From Lachnospiraceae bacterium (lineage in GTDB: Bacteria; Bacillota; Clostridia; Lachnospirales; Lachnospiraceae), in the NCBI GenBank assembly GCA_017412055.1, contig JAFQOW010000039.1:62001-126000 (forward strand): DNA of 64,000 bases, written 5' to 3'. Position 1 is the stretch's first letter. Every line of letters starts with the position of its first letter. Below are positions 1 through 7,437 of this stretch, in pieces. A model generated the notes under the pieces. It made no database searches. It was not told the DNA's origin and saw only the letters and a list, made by a program, of their open reading frames with translations. The translations under genes were made by a program, and so were the position numbers.

Positions 1-502
1 TATACTGCACTCCCGGTTGTAATGTTACTGAAATCTGTCTATTTTCATACTCGTTATCCGGAATTTGTTCCAAGTGCTGATAGGATTCAATCATAGGATA
101 ATTAATATATAACCTACCAACATCCGCTGAATCTGTAAAATATTTCTGCATTTTCAATATTTTATCTTCATCAAAATTCGGGTCATGATGTTCATAATCA
201 AAAACCAAAATAATATTAGTAAAGTCATTTTTATACTGAATATTATCCCTGTTTTTCTTCTTGCTTATTACATAAGGTAAATCTACATCCTGTTCATCCC
301 AATCCACATCATACTCTTTAACAATATCTTCATACAGCATATAAATATTGGTTCCATAAATCCATACATCTTCCATATCTATACTAATTTCTGGAAAGCA
401 TTTAAAAATCAATCCGAATAATTCATTTTTCTCATGATTTCCTTCTACTATAAGCAGATTCTTCCTTCTTTTTCGTGCTTCTTTCCAATTCTCATTATTC
501 AT
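1..502 (-). CDS. TOPRIM-like partner protein of the adjacent ATPase (RloB/OLD-like), partial
   Basis: This reading frame is open from an ATG at 500-502 to the window edge, so only its first 167 codons are visible. Near the N-terminus it has NLLIVEGNHEKNELF, which resembles the glutamate motif of TOPRIM folds (VEGxxEK). Further on it has ILVFDYEHHDP, resembling the D-x-D metal motif, and then NYPMIESYQHL, a motif typical of RloB-like or DUF4435-like proteins. Its start overlaps the stop of the upstream ATPase gene by 8 bases, which implies translational coupling. Paired ATPase plus TOPRIM genes are known from phage-defence systems such as AbiL, PARIS and Gabija, where the TOPRIM subunit is a nuclease. 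The family assignment is by motif only. Confidence 0.7.
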   Translation of the reverse strand, partial: MNNENWKEARKRRKNLLIVEGNHEKNELFGLIFKCFPEISIDMEDVWIYGTNIYMLYEDIVKEYDVDWDEQDVDLPYVISKKKNRDNIQYKNDFTNIILVFDYEHHDPNFDEDKILKMQKYFTDSADVGRLYINYPMIESYQHLEQIPDNEYENRQISVTLQPGVQY

Positions 503-1649
503 AGGCTTCAAACTCTCCACTTATATACATTTTCTCCAAATTATGCCCTTCTCGTAATTCCCTTGTTGTTGCATCACATAAAGCTGTCAATTTCCCACTC
601 CTTGATAACACAAATAAACAATCAGGTCTCATTAACCTATTTGTCATAAGATTTGTATTATGTGTAGTTAATATTATTTGGCAGTTTGGAAGCATTTGCT
701 TAAAGTATTTCACAAGATTTTCTGCCATCTCATAATGATAGAATGCATCGAATTCATCTAAATACATTAAAGATGTATTCTTAGCCGCAATAATCAGTCT
801 GCGATATACATTCATTAAAGCCACCGTTCCACTTGATGCATTCTCATAAAATGGAATTAATTTATTATGTTTAAAATACAATTCATTCTGTCCATCTGGC
901 AATTTTTTCAGCACAAGTTCACACTCTACTCCCATGAAATTTAAAAACTCTTCAAACTTCTTCAATTCTTCTTCATCTTCTAAAGACTCAAAAAATCTAT
1001 CATAAGCCCTTCTTAATCTAATTCCTAATCCACCACTCACAGTCATCATAAACATATTTTTTACATAATCAGCTAATTTAAGAAGTAACGAACCCTTTTT
1101 TATGGCTACATTAAAGATTATCCAACGCAAAAAAGGAATCTGCTGTCCACTATATTCTTCGTTATCATCCTCTGAACCTATTGTCTGTATAAAGCGGTCA
1201 AGTGTGGTATTCTCTATCCCTAAATAAACGTTATTGCAATTCATTGAAAAATTGTCCTTATAATAACATGAAAAAATCTCCATTCCATTTATACTCAACT
1301 CTTCTTCCTCCAGCTCTGTCTCGGATATTCTTTTATATCTATATACAACCTCATCCTCCCCAAATTTAAATGTATACACAAATAATGCGTTTTCTTCTTC
1401 TGAATCGGCATTCAAAAATATGCCTCCTTCTGACATTATCTTATAACCATACAATGTAAAACCAATGTTAATAAGTGCTTTTCCTAAATTAGTTTTTCCT
1501 GTAGAATTTCTTCCATATATGAGCACCTTACTAATTGTATTATCAGTAATACAATCTGTACCAAACTGGTATCCACCGACTTTACCAAAATCAATTACAA
1601 TATTATCTTTAAAATTCTTATAATTTTTTAATTCAAACTTTCTAAGCAT
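495..1649 (-). CDS. AAA/ABC-type ATPase of a two-gene defence-like module
   Basis: A 384-residue SMC/RecF-like ATPase. Walker A is GRNSTGKT at residues 46-53, an ABC-like signature lies in ENASSGTVALM, Walker B is LMYLDEFDAF, and an H-loop-like ILTTHNTNLM follows. The N-terminus (LRKFELKNYKNF) is the standard first strand of AAA_15/AAA_21 proteins. An insert of roughly 200 residues between Walker A and the signature is poorly conserved and probably forms the coiled or dimerisation part. The gene is first in a two-gene unit with the TOPRIM-like gene. In known systems such an ATPase senses the phage and controls the nuclease. The exact system (AbiL, PARIS-like or new) cannot be decided here. 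Confidence 0.82.
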   Translation of the reverse strand: MLRKFELKNYKNFKDNIVIDFGKVGGYQFGTDCITDNTISKVLIYGRNSTGKTNLGKALINIGFTLYGYKIMSEGGIFLNADSEEENALFVYTFKFGEDEVVYRYKRISETELEEEELSINGMEIFSCYYKDNFSMNCNNVYLGIENTTLDRFIQTIGSEDDNEEYSGQQIPFLRWIIFNVAIKKGSLLLKLADYVKNMFMMTVSGGLGIRLRRAYDRFFESLEDEEELKKFEEFLNFMGVECELVLKKLPDGQNELYFKHNKLIPFYENASSGTVALMNVYRRLIIAAKNTSLMYLDEFDAFYHYEMAENLVKYFKQMLPNCQIILTTHNTNLMTNRLMRPDCLFVLSRSGKLTALCDATTRELREGHNLEKMYISGEFEAYE

Positions 1650-1691
1650 ATCTCATACCACCTTTTCTGTTTAAACCTTACTTTTTACTAT

Positions 1692-1720
1692 AGTATAACC
1701 TATTAATCAACAAATCGCAA
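1692..1720 (-). promoter_or_regulatory. Probable sigma-A promoter of the ATPase/TOPRIM pair
   Basis: On the minus strand, a TTGCGA -35 box (1715-1720) and a TATACT -10 box (1692-1697) are separated by exactly 17 bases, 43 bases before the ATPase start codon. The -35 box directly touches a 13-bp palindrome. Confidence 0.5.
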
Positions 1721-1751
1721 TAATCTTCCGTAATTTTTTTACGGAAGATTA
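1721..1751. repeat. 13-bp perfect inverted repeat with 5-base loop, possible operator
   Basis: The half TAATCTTCCGTAA (1721-1733) is repeated exactly in inverse at 1739-1751 around five T residues. No U-rich tail follows on either strand, so a terminator is less likely. The position, immediately upstream of the -35 box of the ATPase promoter, suggests a protein-binding site. Confidence 0.5.
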
Positions 1752-1784
1752 CTGCCTTTAATAATATTCGCATACTAAACTATA

Positions 1785-2986
1785 TTATTCTTCCTTCACC
1801 GCCCTTCCAAATTTCTCCACCACCTCCTTATACTTCGCCTCAGTTACATACGTATAAATATCTATCGTAGTACTGTAATGCTAATGCCCATAATAGCTTG
1901 AACAACCTTTGGATTCATATCATTTTCAAAACATCTACTAGCAAAGCTATGTCTAATAGCGTGAGGGTACACCGATTCAAACATTTTCGGCTCTCTCCCC
2001 TCTAATACAGACTGAAGATTTTTAGCATAATTTATAGCTTCAACCACCTTATTTATCTGCTTTTCAGCCACATATCTTGTAACTGGCGAACCTAATGAGG
2101 TTGTAAATACCAAGTCTTCAAATCCTTCCTGCTCTCTCCAGCGCTTACCCAAACGTTTCTTTGCCTGTTCCTGCTTTTTCTTTTGTGCTAAAAGCATTTC
2201 TTCCGCTTCACCGATAAATGGTATTGTTCTATAGGAATTATGCGTTTTCGGAGTTGTAAGCTCCATCTTCTTAACACCCTGCTCATACTGACAGCTCAAT
2301 GAACGATTTATCCTTATACATTTCTGCTCAAAATCCACATCATTCCATTGAAGTCCACCTAATTCCCCCACTCTGACACCGGTTAAAAACATAATACAAA
2401 ACATCTCAAAATACCAATCACCATCCTGCTGTGCCTGCTTAAGAAAAATATTTTGTTCCTCCACTGATAAAAATCTTCTTTTGACTTTTTTGTTTTCAGT
2501 AGGAACTCTAATATCAAAACAAGGATTAATTGGTATGATTCTATTATTCCTTGCAGATTCCATACAATCCCTTACCCTACCAAGTGCATCTCTGATAGAT
2601 GAAACTGCTTTTCCTTCTTCAACTAACTGATTTATGATATTTTGAATATCTATATTATGTATATCCACAAGCTTTTTATTACCAATCTTTGCTCCAAATG
2701 TGTTATTGTATTTACTACGCATCGGAAACACGCTAGACGGTTTGATATAAGGCTTTTTGTAGTTATCAAACCACTCTTCGAACCATTGATTCAAGGTAAT
2801 ATTTCGATTTCTGATATCAATATTCTCCAATGCCTATACTTTCGCCTTTTAAAACTCTTCTTTACACTCTTTAAGATTTTATTTGCACATATTAATACCA
2901 TTAACAACCACCCTTGCTTCATTTCACTTATCCTTGCGTTGTCTGATTTATTGTTCTAATTCTTTTCCAGCCAAAGATTTTGCCAT
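1785..2986 (-). pseudogene. int: Tyrosine site-specific integrase, frameshifted (ICE/Tn916-like family)
   Basis: The central open part (1862-2830) encodes a core-binding domain and most of the catalytic domain, including the arginine in TGVRVGELGGL and the PHAIRHSFASRCF box. It runs out of frame at about 1876-1883, after VVQAIMG, reaching a stop at 1862. The missing C-terminus, with TTIDIYTYVTEAKYKEVV and the catalytic tyrosine, is intact in another frame and ends at 1785-1787. The normal N-terminus, MAKSLAGKELEQ, starts at an ATG at 2984-2986 with an AAAGGA ribosome site. It stops after 12 codons, and several stops follow before TTG/ENIDIRN. The gene is therefore dead as a single protein and marks a fossil mobile element. 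Confidence 0.85.
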
Positions 2987-3077
2987 ATCATATCCTTTGA
3001 GTTATGACACCTCTCCTCGAATAAATGTACCAAAAAAAATCGTTTTTGACACATACACTTAAAATAACCATTTTAAA

Positions 3078-3103
3078 AAGGCAGGTCATAATCGACCTAC
3101 CTT
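3078..3103 (-). terminator. Terminator of the zinc-ribbon operon
   Basis: Read on the minus strand, AAGG-AGGTC pairs with GACCT-CCTT (one mismatch, loop of about six bases), followed by a run of T. It lies 30 bases after the stop of the last zinc-ribbon gene. The rest of 2987-3132 shows nothing else. Confidence 0.65.
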
Positions 3104-3132
3104 ATAAATAAAAATCCACATCAATATAACGC

Positions 3133-3687
3133 TTATTTTTTTGATTTTGCAACTCTCATGACATAATAATCTCTATACTCTCCAATACCATATTGTCCTT
3201 CCCACCATACAGCTAACTCTTCACTTTCATCATAATACAAACTACTTACACCACTATAGTCACAATAATCACTAATAATTTGTCTAACTTCATCCTTTTT
3301 ATCTTCCGAAAAATAAAACCAATACCATCCATCCTCATATGTAAGATGGTCTACTTTAATATCGTAAAACTTAACACAATTATCCCAATATTTTTCATTA
3401 CCATCTGTACCGGTTGAATATCCCAATAATGCACTTACTCTTGCATCCCCAAACACAAAATCTTCAAATTGCAAATTAGGATGAATAAAGCCTTTTCCTA
3501 TAACAATAATTGCAATTATTGTTATTGCCACAATAATATACTTTTTCAACTTATTTTTATCAATATTTTTTACTTTTTCCAAAACATTTCCTTGTGCCTC
3601 TTTATTAACAGGAAAACCACACTTAGGACACATTTCCGCCTTATCAGATATTTCTGTTTCACATTCAGGACACTTAATTAACGCCAT
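3133..3687 (-). CDS. Zinc-ribbon membrane protein, unknown function
   Basis: A 184-residue protein with an N-terminal zinc ribbon (CPEC...CPKCGF, residues 6-24). A lysine-rich stretch follows, then one membrane helix at about 49-66 (YIIVAITIIAIIVIGKGF) and a C-terminal domain of about 115 residues rich in Tyr, Trp and Asp. The ribbon would sit on the cytoplasmic side and the tail outside. I do not recognise the tail. It is the last gene of a four-gene unit in which three members start with nearly the same MALIKCPEC ribbon. That suggests duplication of the ribbon-membrane module with exchange of the exported part. Confidence 0.75.
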   Translation of the reverse strand: MALIKCPECETEISDKAEMCPKCGFPVNKEAQGNVLEKVKNIDKNKLKKYIIVAITIIAIIVIGKGFIHPNLQFEDFVFGDARVSALLGYSTGTDGNEKYWDNCVKFYDIKVDHLTYEDGWYWFYFSEDKKDEVRQIISDYCDYSGVSSLYYDESEELAVWWEGQYGIGEYRDYYVMRVAKSKK

Positions 3688-3714
3688 AGTAAATACCTTC
3701 TTTCTACATATTTC

Positions 3715-4101
3715 TTACAAAAATGGAATTATAATTGATAATATAATCCCAATAATAGCACATATAAAGAAAAATTTTATCATACTCTTTATATCTTCAA
3801 GAACTTCAAGTTGCTTACGTTCTATCTTCAATAATAATTCCAACTCGTCAGAATTTTTAGATATATCATTTATTTGCATAGTTTGATTTTCACCAGTAGT
3901 ATGTACCGTTTCTATACTAGACTTCTCATTAACTTCTGATATAGGATTGCTGTTTGATTTACTACTTACATTTCCTTGCTTATTATCAAATCCGGTTCCA
4001 CAAAACTCACACTTAAATTCATGTTGAAACTCCAATAAATTTTGCTCCTTATCATCAAGAAAATATCTCTTATTACACTTTGGACAATAATATATCGCCA
4101 C
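3715..4101 (-). CDS. Zinc-ribbon protein with C-terminal membrane anchor, unknown function
   Basis: A 128-residue protein. The N-terminus MAIYYCPKCNKRYF with a second CEFCG pair gives one zinc ribbon (residues 6-37). A Ser/Asn-rich, low-complexity linker follows, then a short helical stretch (ELELLLKIERKQLEVLEDIKS), and the protein ends in a hydrophobic segment (FFFICAIIGIILSIIIPFL). The layout is the reverse of its neighbours, with the anchor at the very end. It lies 14 bases after the Ltp-repeat gene and 27 bases before the next one, so it belongs to the same transcript. No function can be given. Confidence 0.7.
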   Translation of the reverse strand: MAIYYCPKCNKRYFLDDKEQNLLEFQHEFKCEFCGTGFDNKQGNVSSKSNSNPISEVNEKSSIETVHTTGENQTMQINDISKNSDELELLLKIERKQLEVLEDIKSMIKFFFICAIIGIILSIIIPFL

Positions 4102-4115
4102 TTCTTCTACCTCCT

Positions 4116-4796
4116 TTACAATCCGTTTTGCTCTACACCATAGACAGCTTGTTCATATGTAAAACCATTGTATTCTAGCTGGTCTATAAGTTTTGACCTC
4201 GTAAACGAAGAAGATTTCAAATACGATTTCGCTTTCTTTGCAGCTTGTTCTTTCCAATTTGCTCCACAATTATCTACACCATATTTCGCTTCTTCTTCCG
4301 TAAATCCATTATATTCTAATTGGTCTATTAATCCAGCATATGAGAAAGCTGATGAATTCAAATATGATTTTGCCTTTTTTAGTGCTTGTTCTTTCCAATT
4401 TGCTCCACAATTATCAGCTCCATATTTTGCTTCACTTTCAGAAAAACCATTATATTCTAATTGGTCTATTAATCCAGTATATGAGAAAGCTGATGAATTC
4501 AAATATGATTTTGCTTTTGCCAACGCTCCCTCATTTCCTGTTTTAGGATAATCGTAATAACTGTCATAATATGAATTACTATATGATGAGTTATCCTTTT
4601 TATTATGGTCTGATTGATACCATATTACACATATAATCGCTAAAACAATTAGCACACCTATAATAATCACTGTATTATTCTTTGTGTTGATACCATTATC
4701 CTTTTTAGACTTCTTTAACACGTATCCACAACTTGGACACGAACCTGCCGTTTCCGATATATCTCTACCACATTCAGGGCATTTAATAAGTGCCAT
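4116..4796 (-). CDS. Zinc-ribbon membrane protein with three Ltp-type repeats
   Basis: A 226-residue protein: zinc ribbon (CPECG...CPSCGY, residues 6-24), one membrane helix at about 42-60, a Ser/Tyr-rich linker, then three tandem repeats of 47 residues starting near 94, 141 and 188. Each repeat carries the pattern AKSYLxSSxF...LIDQLEYNGF...A.YG, which is the Ltp (host cell surface-exposed lipoprotein) HTH-like repeat. In Streptococcus phage TP-J34 the Ltp lipoprotein blocks DNA injection by other phages. Here the lipobox is replaced by a ribbon plus membrane helix. The repeats should face outward. A superinfection-exclusion role is an inference from the family. Confidence 0.82.
   Translation of the reverse strand: MALIKCPECGRDISETAGSCPSCGYVLKKSKKDNGINTKNNTVIIIGVLIVLAIICVIWYQSDHNKKDNSSYSNSYYDSYYDYPKTGNEGALAKAKSYLNSSAFSYTGLIDQLEYNGFSESEAKYGADNCGANWKEQALKKAKSYLNSSAFSYAGLIDQLEYNGFTEEEAKYGVDNCGANWKEQAAKKAKSYLKSSSFTRSKLIDQLEYNGFTYEQAVYGVEQNGL
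4119..4526. repeat. Three tandem 141-bp coding repeats
   Basis: The Ltp-repeat coding region has a 141-bp period (47 codons). For example, the same run CTTGTTCTTTCCAATTT starts at 4244 and again at 4385. The first two units are close to identical in DNA and the third, nearest the stop codon, has diverged. This points to a recent duplication. Confidence 0.8.
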
Positions 4797-4798
4797 CG

Positions 4799-5248
4799 CT
4801 ATTCCCCCTTGCTCTTAATATTTTTATATCCTATAACAAGCAATATCAATCCTGCTCCACAAGCAATAATGGCTTCGATTCTATATTTCCATATTTCCTT
4901 ATAATCATCTTCAGCCATTTCTTTATAGCTTGATGCTATATTCTTGTAACTACTTTTAAAAAATCCGCTTGTATATGAGTTAGCAGTTGTAATATTTTCA
5001 TCATAACCTTGCATGCACGTTTCATAATGTTCTAAATAGAACTTATAATCGTCATTATTAATCCTAGTAATAGCAACTATGAATAAAATACACCCTATGA
5101 TACACATGGCTATTCCAATATACTTTTTATTCTTATATATCGGTTGCTCTACTTTATCCTTATTCTTTATAGGAAAACCACAATTCGGACAAGACAACAC
5201 GTTTTCTTCAATTTCATTTCCACATTCCGGACAGTTTATCAATGCCAT
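4799..5248 (-). CDS. Zinc-ribbon protein with two membrane helices, unknown function
   Basis: A protein of 149 residues from the ATG at 5246-5248 (MALINCPECGNEIEEN), which has an AAAGGTGG ribosome site seven bases upstream. A longer in-frame reading from 5329 is possible but has no such site. A zinc ribbon (CPECG...CPNCGF) is followed by a membrane helix (YIGIAMCIIGCILFIVAI), an extracytoplasmic stretch of about 60 residues with many Tyr, and a second helix near the C-terminus (AIIACGAGLILLVIGY). It is the first gene of the zinc-ribbon unit; the next gene starts two bases after its stop. The function is unknown. Confidence 0.72.
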   Translation of the reverse strand: MALINCPECGNEIEENVLSCPNCGFPIKNKDKVEQPIYKNKKYIGIAMCIIGCILFIVAITRINNDDYKFYLEHYETCMQGYDENITTANSYTSGFFKSSYKNIASSYKEMAEDDYKEIWKYRIEAIIACGAGLILLVIGYKNIKSKGE

Positions 5249-5418
5249 AACCATTCCACCTTTCGTATATATTTCCATTATACATAATATAACAACTATT
5301 TTCCATAATATAATAGCACAACTTTGCACCTATCTATTTAGTGAGTGACTTTATAGTGAATTATTATATCACCATTCATTATATATAATATTTCTTAGAA
5401 AGTAAAGGAGATTCAACT

Positions 5419-5637
5419 ATGGAATATGGTACATTAACATTAAAAATAAACGATATATTGAAAGAAAAAGGGATTAGTAAAAACCAAATCTGCAAGGACT
5501 TAGATATACCACGCTCTAACTTCAATAGATACTGTCGTAATGAATTCCAACGATTAGATGTAGGATTGATTTGCAAACTGTGCCACTACCTCAATGTGAA
5601 TATCAGTGACCTAATCACATACAATCCCCCTTCTTAA
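5419..5637 (+). CDS. Small Cro/CI-type HTH regulator
   Basis: A 72-residue protein that is a single helix-turn-helix domain of the HTH_26 (YozG-like) type: TLKINDILKEKGISKNQICK...SNFNRYCRNEFQRLDVGLICKLCHYLNV. Its start has a clear AAGGAG site. It is divergent from the zinc-ribbon operon across about 170 bases, so it may control that operon and itself. A TATAAT lies at 5384-5389, but the matching -35 box is weak. Small regulators of this type are common on integrative elements, which fits the decayed integrase nearby. Confidence 0.82.
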   Translation: MEYGTLTLKINDILKEKGISKNQICKDLDIPRSNFNRYCRNEFQRLDVGLICKLCHYLNVNISDLITYNPPS

Positions 5638-5751
5638 TAATACCACTTCGGTAATGAGTTCGGTAGCATTTTTCGATTAAGTTCGGTAAAACCCTTTATT
5701 TTCAATACTTTCAGACATTATTACTATCATTTTAATTAAATAGCAAATTCC

Positions 5752-5780
5752 AAAAAAGCCTTATTTTATAGGCTTTTTTT
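5752..5780 (+). terminator. Terminator downstream of the small HTH gene
   Basis: AAAAAAGCCT (5752-5761) pairs perfectly with AGGCTTTTTT (5770-5779) around an 8-base loop. The flanking A and T runs make it usable in both directions. It lies 115 bases after the HTH stop codon. Confidence 0.75.
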
Positions 5781-5945
5781 AATTTCTATATTTTTAAACA
5801 TAGTTCGATAATTTCTACAGAAAAGGCTCGTTGAAACAATAATATATACTTCGATAGTCCTATAACCACTCCAAGACGTGAATATAATAGATATACCATC
5901 TACGTAAAATACAGATGACTTTCCAAATGTAAAATATCCCTACAC

Positions 5946-5990
5946 ACAAAAAGACATCATCACCTATATTTCTATAAGCAATGATGTCTT
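5946..5990 (-). terminator. Probable terminator downstream of tsf
   Basis: AAGACATCAT (5951-5960) pairs with ATGATGTCTT (5981-5990). On the minus strand a T run follows (complement of 5946-5952). It lies about 235 bases beyond the tsf stop codon, so it may end the rpsB-tsf transcript. The remaining bases of 5781-6040 hold no gene that I can support. Confidence 0.5.
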
Positions 5991-6040
5991 ATCATTTCAT
6001 TCAAATATTTCATTTTCAATCCGTTTTTAAGTAACAAGCA

Positions 6041-6101
6041 AACTTCTCGTTAAGAAGTTGGGTATCACATTTTACCCATTCTAGTACCCAACTTTTACCC
6101 A
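6041..6101. repeat. Cluster of short inverted and direct repeats, possible element end
   Basis: AACTTCT (6041-6047) faces AGAAGTT (6053-6059). AAGTTGGGTA (6055-6064) faces TACCCAACTT (6085-6094). ACCCA occurs three times in the same direction at 6074, 6086 and 6097. Spaced short repeats of this kind resemble integrase arm-binding sites at the end of an integrative element, next to tsf. No target duplication could be confirmed. The following bases 6102-6210 carry no gene. Confidence 0.35.
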
Positions 6102-6210
6102 AATTATCACGATATTATGCGATAATTTATGATAGATTACGATACTTTGAATCTTCTCTCAAAATCGCTTGCAAGGCTTGAAAATGCTTTATTTTCTGGC
6201 TTTGTCTGTT

Positions 6211-6228
6211 CTAAGAAATATTTCTTAG
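6211..6228. repeat. 18-bp perfect palindrome over the tsf stop codon
   Basis: CTAAGAAAT is followed directly by its inverse ATTTCTTAG, covering the tsf stop codon (6225-6227). It is too short in G/C for a good terminator. It could be a junction mark of the island or simply chance in AT-rich DNA. Confidence 0.4.
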
Positions 6229-7328
6229 TTACCTGCCATCTGCTTTGCAACTTCTTCTGCAAAGTTTTCTTCCTTCTTCTCGATACCTTCTCCTGTCTCG
6301 AAACGAACAAACTTCTTTAATGAAAGCTCTGAACCTGTAGCCTTAGCAACCTGATCAATGTACTGTGCTACTGTCTGCTTGCCATCTTCAGCCTTAACGT
6401 ATGTCTGCTCTAATAAGCAGATATCCTTAAGCTGCTTCTTCATACGTCCATCTACAAGACCTAAGAAAATCTTATTCTCAACGATTTCAGCCTTATCTGC
6501 AACAGCGATTTCAGCTAATGCAGCCTTTGCTTCCTTTGAAAGGAAGTTTACTAAATACTTATCGTTCTTCTTCTCTTCGTAAACAGCAACATCTTCTGCT
6601 GACCATACATTGCTGTTAACAGCCTTCTCAAGTAATCCCTTTAAGATTGGAGCTGGAAGTGTAAATGTATCATTTAATGCGCTCTCGATTGTGATTTCTC
6701 TCATCTTATCAAGCTCTTCTGCTGAAATTTCTTCCTTTACAGCGTACTTTGGAGAAAGAGCTGCGATCTGCATAGCGATATTCTTAAGAGCTTCCTTAAC
6801 ATCATCGCCTGTGTTAGCTGTAGCAGCCTCTACTAATACACCAATCTTACCGCCAGCATGGATATATGGAACAACCATACCATCTGTGTTAATCTTCTCA
6901 AATCTTCTGATTGTAAGGTTCTCACCGATAACAGCGATCTTGCTTACTAATTCTTCCTTAACTGTCTTAGACTCATCCTTAATGAACTTCTCTTCTGATA
7001 ATGCTTCAACTGTTGTTGCATCAGATGCAATAATCTGCTCTGCGATATCAGCTACAAATGTTCTGAATGTATCATTCTTAGCAACGAAGTCTGTCTCTGA
7101 GTTTACTTCTACGATAGCTGCCTTGTTACCATCAACATAAGCAAGTACTGTACCTTCAGCTGCGATTCTACCAGCCTTCTTTACAGCTGTAGCCTCACCC
7201 TTCTTTCTTAACACTTCAACAGCTGCATCGAAATCGCCCTCTGTCTCAACAAGTGCGTTCTTACAAGCCATAACACCAGCGCCTGTCATTTCTCTAAGCT
7301 GCTTTACCATAGATGCTGTAATTTCCAT
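6225..7328 (-). CDS. tsf: Translation elongation factor Ts, with an insertion
   Basis: EF-Ts recycles EF-Tu by exchanging GDP for GTP. The N-terminal UBA-like part (VKQLREMTGAGVMACKNAL) and the TDFVAKN core motif (NSETDFVAKN) are present, and the C-terminal end is the family-typical GEGIEKKEENFAEEVAKQM. At 367 residues it is longer than the usual 280-310. The excess lies in one block of roughly 60 residues at about 207-275, between KEEISAEELDKM and LVDGRMKKQLKDICLL, within the dimerisation/coiled-coil part. It follows rpsB with a gap of 109 bases, the usual bacterial pairing. Confidence 0.95.
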   Translation of the reverse strand: MEITASMVKQLREMTGAGVMACKNALVETEGDFDAAVEVLRKKGEATAVKKAGRIAAEGTVLAYVDGNKAAIVEVNSETDFVAKNDTFRTFVADIAEQIIASDATTVEALSEEKFIKDESKTVKEELVSKIAVIGENLTIRRFEKINTDGMVVPYIHAGGKIGVLVEAATANTGDDVKEALKNIAMQIAALSPKYAVKEEISAEELDKMREITIESALNDTFTLPAPILKGLLEKAVNSNVWSAEDVAVYEEKKNDKYLVNFLSKEAKAALAEIAVADKAEIVENKIFLGLVDGRMKKQLKDICLLEQTYVKAEDGKQTVAQYIDQVAKATGSELSLKKFVRFETGEGIEKKEENFAEEVAKQMAGN

Positions 7329-7437
7329 CTTTATATTCCTCCATATTTAAAAATTATATTTTTATTTCGTGACAGCTCGAAAATATAATATCTCCGAGCT
7401 GTGCATAGTATTCAATAATATTATTTGTAGATGTTAA

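Noticed and set aside
1721-1751. Perfect hairpin read as terminator of the integrase remnant
   Set aside because: No T run follows on either strand, and its position at the -35 box suggests an operator instead.
4168-4551. Repetitive plus-strand frame over the Ltp gene
   Set aside because: It mirrors the three 141-bp repeats; the minus-strand reading has the recognised domain, ribbon and membrane helix.
5249-5329. Longer N-terminus for the first zinc-ribbon gene
   Set aside because: The extra residues have no ribosome site, while AAAGGTGG is well placed for the start at 5248 and the protein then begins like its paralogues.
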